Below are positions 59,233 to 64,000 of a DNA stretch of 64,000 bases, in pieces; positions within the stretch are counted from its first letter, which is position 1; each line of letters begins with the position of its first letter. Both the position numbers and the translations under genes were made by a program. Below the pieces are notes generated by a model. It was not told the DNA's origin and did not search any database. It saw nothing but the letters and a program-made list of their open reading frames with translations. This stretch comes from Microstegium vimineum (Eukaryota > Streptophyta > Magnoliopsida > Poales > Poaceae). Location of the stretch: NCBI GenBank assembly GCA_022036555.1, contig CM039140.1:3747943-3811942 (forward strand), read 5' to 3'.

Positions 59233-61343
59233 TCATCTTTTAGAGAAGTTAGAGTGATCAAGCACATTTAAATCGCTTCGCAACCTACAAAAGGTTGACT
59301 CATTGAGTGGTTTTGTGAAGATATCCGCCAATTGCTCTTCGCTTCTAACTCCAACTAGTGTGATATCCTTCTTGGCAACATGATCTCTAAGAAAGTGATG
59401 GCGAATATCTATGTGCTTGGTGCGAGAGTGTTGAACTGGGTTGTTTGCAAGCTTTACGGCGCTTTCATTATCACACAAGAGTGGAACATTTTTAAGGTTA
59501 ACGCCATAATCAAGGAGTGTTTGGGACATGTATAAGATTTGTGCACAACATGCTCCCACGGCAATGTATTCCGCCTCGGCGGTAGACAATGCCACACTAT
59601 TTTGCTTCTTAGAGGACCAAGAAACAAGTGATCTTCCTAGCATATGGCACCCTCCAGAGGTACTCTTCCTATCAACCTTACACCCGGCATAATCCGAATC
59701 AGAATAGCCCACAAGATGGAAGGGAGCTCCTTTGGGATACCAAAGGCCAATGCTAGGGGTGTGCCTTATGTACCTAAGGATTCTTTTAACCGCACATAGA
59801 TGCGACTCCTTAGGGTTTGCTTGAAACCTAGCACACATACACACACTAAACATGATATCCGGCCTAGATGCGGTGAGGTAAAGTAAACTACCGATCATAG
59901 AACGATAGAGAGTTTGGTCAATCGGTTTACCTCCCTCATCAGGATCGAGATGTCCATTAGTAGGCATTGGGGTCTTGATTGGCTTGCAATCCTCCATCTT
60001 GAATTTCTTGAGCACATCATGAGTGTACTTCTCTTGAGATATGAAGGTGCCCTCCCTCAATTGCTTCACTTGGAAGCCAAGGAAGAAGGTTAGCTCACCA
60101 ATCATCGACATCTCGAACTCCTTGGACATCAATGCACCAAATTCCTTGCAGTGATCTTGGTTTGTTGACCCAAATATAATGTCATCGACATATACTTGGC
60201 AAACACAGATCTCTCCATCTAGCACCTTGGTGAATAGTGTGGTATTCACTTTCCTGATCTTGAAGCCCTTCTTGAGTAAGAAGTCCCTTAGCCTCATACC
60301 AAGCTCTTGGAGCTTGCTTTAATCCATAGAGCTCCTTGGACAACCTATACACATGATTAGGATAATTTGGGTCTTCAAACCCGGGAGGTTGTGAGACAAA
60401 GACAAGTTCATTAATGAAACCATTTAAGAAGGCGCTCTTCACATCCATTTGAAAGAGTTTCATTTTGTGATGTGAAGCATACACCAAAAGGATACGGATG
60501 GCTTCTAGTCTTGCAACCGGTGCAAAGGTCTCCCAAAATCCAAGCCTTCAACTTGGGAGAACCCCTTTGCCACCAATCTTGCCTTGTTCCTCACAACCAC
60601 GTCTTGATCATCCTGCCTGTTCCGAAACATCCACTTGGTGCCAATGATTCTTGCTCCTTTGGGCTTCTCCACTAGTGTCCACACTTCGTTCCGGGTGAAG
60701 TTGTTCAACTCTTCATGCATGGCATTCACCTAATCCGGATCCGCAAGTGCTTCCTCCACACTAGTAGGCTCAACAAAGGAAACAAAGGAGTGATGCTCAA
60801 CATAAGAAGCAAGTCTAGACCGAGTTGTTACCCCCTTGATGGACTCCCTATGATGAGTTCTTGTGGATGAGCTTAAAGTATAGGTGTGGATCTTCTTGTA
60901 GTTTCTTGAGGAGGGGGATGTGGTGCTTCAACATCTTGAGTTTCCGCCTCGGCTTGATCTTGAGGGATGAAAGAATCTTCATTTGCTTCCCTCACTTGTT
61001 CTTCATCAACTTGAGGCATGCAGGGTGGAGAAGGTTCTTGATTTACACCATCTTCTCCTTCTTCCACCTCTTGTGGGTTGATGGCACCAACTGGCATATT
61101 CTTCATAGCCTCCCTCAAGGGTTCATCACCTACATCATCAAGATTCTCAAGTGCTCCTTGAGAGCCATTAGTTTCATCAAACTCCAAGTCATATGTTTCT
61201 CCAACTAAGCCGGTGGCTTTGTTAAATACACGGTATGCCTTGGATTTAAGCGAATAACCAACAAGGAAACCAATGTCACAACACCTTTGAAACTTCCCCA
61301 AATGTTGGCGCTTCTTGTAGATGTAGACTTTGCATCCAAACAC
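59233..61343 (-). pseudogene. Sirevirus pol: integrase C-terminus, RT and RNase H, broken
   Basis: Integrase tail (FGCKVYIYKKRQHLGKFQ, about 61290-61340) leads into RT: NEVWTLVEKPKGARIIGTKW, then QMDVKSAFLNGFINELVFV, LYGLKQAPRAWYE and VYVDDIIFGST (YVDD at 60181-60192). RNase H follows with GYSDSDYAGCKVDRKSTSGG, STAEAEYIAVGACC and LLCDNESAVKLANNP, ending at 59233. Frameshifts lie near 60850, 60530 and 60300, each explained by one missing base, and TAG replaces Trp at 60730-60732. The last 1.06 kb, with the catalytic YVDD and RNase H residues, is one open frame. Confidence 0.92.
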
Positions 61344-62458
61344 CTAAAAGAATGAAACATCCGGTTTCTTCCCATTCACAAGCTCATAGGGGGTCTTCTT
61401 GAGAAGCCTTTGGACAAATAGCCGGTTGGCCACATAGCATGCGGTGTTGATTGCTTTGGCCCAAAACTTCTCGGGGGTGTTGTACTCATCAAGCATGGAT
61501 CTAGCAAGAGTGATTAGAGTCCAGTTCTTCCTCTCAACTACACCATTTTGCTGTGGAGTATATGTGGCGGACACTTCATGCTTGATGCCAACTTCATCAC
61601 AATAGTCTTCAATCTTGGTGTTCATAAATTCGGTGCCATTGTCACTTCTTATTTCTTGATCTTCACATCAAATTCATTTTGTGCTCTAGTTGCAAACTTC
61701 TTGAATATGCCTTGTGTCTCATTCTTGTCTTGAAGAAAGAATACTCAAGTGTACCTAGAGTAGTCATCAACCACCACCAAGCAAAAGAGATTGCCTCCAA
61801 GACTAGCATAAGTGGTAGGTACAAATAGATCCATGTGGAGTAGCTCTAGGACTCTTGAGGTTGACATGAAAGCTTTGGTTGGATGAGTGTTTGCCACTTG
61901 CTTGCCGGCTTGACATGCACTACAAAGTTTGTCCTTCTCAAACACCACATCCTTAACCCCTCTAACCAATTCCTTCTTGACAAGCTTCTTCAAGGTTGAT
62001 ATGCCCACATGTGCTAGTCTTCTATGACATAGACAACCCAAAGAGCTCTTGGAGAATAGACATGTTTGCAAACTAGCTTTGTTTGAGGTGAAGTCCACTA
62101 GATAGAGATTATTGTGCCGAAACCCCTTGAATATCAATGATGAATCTTCAATCTTGGTCACAACAACCTCACTTGGAGTGAAGAGACATTGGAACCTGAG
62201 ATCACAAAGTTGACCAATCGATAGCAAGTTGAAGCTCAAAGATTGCACTAACAAGACATTTGATATTGATTGATCATTGGAGATTGCCACTTTGCCAAGC
62301 CCTTGAAGTTTTCTCTTTGAATTGTCCCCAAATGTAATCTTGTCTTGATTTGCACAATCCTCATCAAGTGTGGTGAATATCCGGGGGTCGCCGGTCATAT
62401 GTTGAGTGCAACCACTATCAAATACCCAATGGCTACCACCCGTCTTGTAGTTCACCTA
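61344..62458 (-). pseudogene. Sirevirus protease and integrase core, broken
   Basis: The active-site motif WVFDSGCTQHMTGDPRIF lies at about 62390-62431. The integrase finger reads CHRRLAHVGISTL...LCSACQAGKQ, followed by LLHMDLFVPTTYA and VVVDDYSRYT, where TGA (61745-61747) replaces the expected Trp. One base is missing near 61655. The frame then resumes with TYTPQQNGVVERKNWTLIT, which carries the catalytic Glu, and meets TAG at 61344-61346. Confidence 0.9.
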
Positions 62459-64000
62459 CACACAAGCAACTTGGAGTTAAGCTTGTTGTTTGGGAACCCA
62501 CACATTGCGGGGACCCATAGGCTTGTCAACCAACTCCTTAGCAACCCACAATACTTTAGGCTTGTTCTTCATGGGTGGACCAAGAAACACCACTAAAGGT
62601 ATACCCTTGGAATCCTTGTTGATGACAAAGTGTGCATCATGAGCAAATGGCCTTGTGTGCTTGGGCAAGGTCTTGGGAGGTGGTGTCTTGCATTGGAACT
62701 CAAGGTGACCAACTTGTCCACATCCAAAGCATCTTCTAGGCTTGGGCTTTGGCTTGTCTTGATTGTAGCCATTGTACTTGTTCTTGTAGTAATTTTTTGC
62801 TTCAATCTTGACCTTGGCCTTCATCATTTGGTTCTCCTTGAACTCAATGCCCATCTTGTCATTCTTCATCACGGTGTTCATCAAGAGCTCACTTTAGAGG
62901 TTGTGGCCCTTGGTGAACTTCTCCAAACCACTTGCTAGCTTGATCTTCTCATTCTTGAGCTTTGCATTTTCTTCTCTAAGTGTGTTGATCAAGGTAGAGT
63001 CATCCTTGTCATCTTCCTTGGCCGACTTGATAGTGAAGGGCTTATTTGCCTTGAGGTTGATTAGCTCTTCCTTGAGCTTTGAGTTCTCTTCCCTCATCTT
63101 CACATAATCATCATACTTGTCAGCTTCAACTATCTTCTTGCCCTTGCACTTAGCTTTTTGCTCACTAGCAACTTCATCAAGCAAGTCCTCACAAGAAGTA
63201 GCTATATCACACTTAACAACTGGGTTAATAGCAACATGTGTAGCAAGATCATGTGTAAGCAATTCATTAGCTACCACAAGTGTGCCATGTTCATTTTTCA
63301 CTTGGTTGTAGTCATATTTTAGCAAGTTATACCTTGTTTGGAGCTCTTGTGTTGACCTCTCAAGCTTATCATGTTTCTCATTAGCTTGCTTAAGAGAGTC
63401 TTTGAGCTCCCTAGTGCTAGATGTGAGAGTGTTAGTCTCAAGCTTCAAAACATCATTAGCACTAGACAAGGCATCAAGCTTAGCATGTAAGTTTTCTTGT
63501 ATCACAAGAAGTTTGTAATTTTTAGCTTTGTACTTTCTTATGATGTCCGAGTATTTGTTGCAAATTTTAATTAGTTCATCATAGGAAGGTGCTTCTTCAT
63601 CATCACTCTCATCACTAGAGAAAATATCACCATCATCCTCTTTTTGAACCTTCTTGTCACCTTTAGCCATGAGGCATAGGTGTGTAGAGGATGAGCCCGG
63701 TGATGAATGAGGAGGTGGCGGTGGAGTAGAAGAACCAATCACCAATGCGGACACCTTCTCTTCTTCACTCTCATCATCGGAGGAGTCACTTGAATCCTCA
63801 ATGTCAGTGAGCCAATCACCAACAATATAAGCCTTGTCATCCATCTTCTTCTTGTGGAAGTTGAAGTTCTTCTTCTTCTTGTAGGGCTTATCTTCCTTCT
63901 TGTCATCTTCACTTGAGTCATCTTGTGCACCCTTCTTGTTCTTGTAGTTCTTGAACTTCTTGGTCTTGAACTTATCTTTCTTCTCTTCGGTGCATGTATG
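62456..64000 (-). pseudogene. Sirevirus gag, partial, open to the right edge
   Basis: The frame is open from the window edge at 64000: a Lys-rich stretch, then YIVGDWLTDIEDSSDSSDDE, a Ser/Pro linker and about 200 residues of coiled coil. TAA interrupts at 62894-62896 where CAA fits. A zinc knuckle follows (CFGCGQVGHLEFQC, about 62690-62731), then TAA at 62477-62479 and TAG at 62456-62458 before protease. The N-terminal gag domain is outside the window. Gag and pol share one frame here, as is usual in this group. Confidence 0.88.

Larger units (their letters stand above)
53121..64000 (-). mobile_element. Sirevirus-type Ty1/copia element, minus strand, 5' end outside the window
   Basis: From right to left the element has gag, protease (DSGCTQHMTG), integrase, RT-RNase H, an env-like region, a polypurine tract and the 3' LTR (53121-54542). 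Gag runs off the right edge, so the 5' LTR, primer site and gag start lie beyond 64000. The DSGCTQHMTG protease motif, long gag with coiled coil and the extra ORF between pol and LTR are characteristic of Sireviruses. Every ORF has stops or shifts, so the copy is defective. The 5 bp next to the LTR are CTTGG (53116-53120); the matching duplication cannot be checked here. Confidence 0.92.

Noticed and set aside
1..64000. TAG read as glutamine (recoding) because so many TAG replace CAG
   Set aside because: Plant nuclear genes use the standard code, copy B ends in TAG, and the same ORFs also carry TAA, TGA and frameshifts. Deamination explains the pattern.

Overview
The window is plant nuclear DNA, almost certainly from a grass and probably a panicoid or Andropogoneae species. 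The evidence is spliced genes with GT-AG introns, Sirevirus-type Ty1/copia and Tat-type Ty3/gypsy retrotransposons, Tourist and Stowaway MITEs, and plant-only families (WRKY group III, an ERD6-like sugar transporter, plant mobile domain proteins). One 100-N assembly gap lies at 2317-2416. Everything was read by eye from the sequence; family names come from memory of those families, and no database was searched.

Layout. 1-2.3 kb: AT-rich, no gene seen. 2.4-5.0 kb: remnant of a gypsy element, with a broken antisense ORF on the minus strand and a plus-strand LTR piece. 5.0-6.1 kb: truncated Sirevirus-like LTR. 6.2-9.7 kb: a decayed convergent gene pair, a plant-mobile-domain (PMD) gene on plus and a small Cys-rich/coiled-coil gene on minus, separated by minisatellites. 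10460-23332: a full-length Tat-lineage gypsy element with 1.05-1.08 kb LTRs, perfect CCATC target duplication, gag-pol on minus and a five-exon PMD/coiled-coil gene in antisense on plus. 23.3-25.8 kb: copy A of a plastid-type gene (DUF3593-like), a pseudogene whose 5' UTR was hit by that element. 25.8-30.3 kb: mostly non-coding. 30.4-35.7 kb: a 16-exon ERD6-like transporter gene on minus with at least two clearly damaged exons. 36.0-36.4 kb: an orphan WRKY exon. 36.5-39.5 kb: copy B of the DUF3593-like gene, intact, with an 18-nt microexon and a MITE plus a TRIM in intron 1. 39.9-41.4 kb: copy C, truncated. 41.4-45.7 kb: LTR piece and a truncated copia element. 45.9-49.8 kb: LTR-like and MITE remnants and a foldback element. 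50.0-50.9 kb: a five-exon gene for a small, probably plastid-targeted membrane protein. 53121 to the right edge: a Sirevirus on minus, missing its 5' end, with an env-like region.

How the parts relate. Only copy B of the DUF3593-like gene, and perhaps the 50-kb gene, look potentially functional; the transporter is probably a pseudogene. The three DUF3593-like copies act as internal controls: they supply empty sites for the Tat element, the TRIM and the Tourist MITE. The most unusual element is the Tat retrotransposon. It carries its own antisense accessory gene with a promoter and introns, and it is peppered in LTRs and coding sequence on both strands with the short word ATCGGCA/TGCCGAT. Across every decayed ORF in the window the premature stops are mostly TAG where Gln (CAG) or Trp is expected, the footprint of deamination of methylated cytosine.
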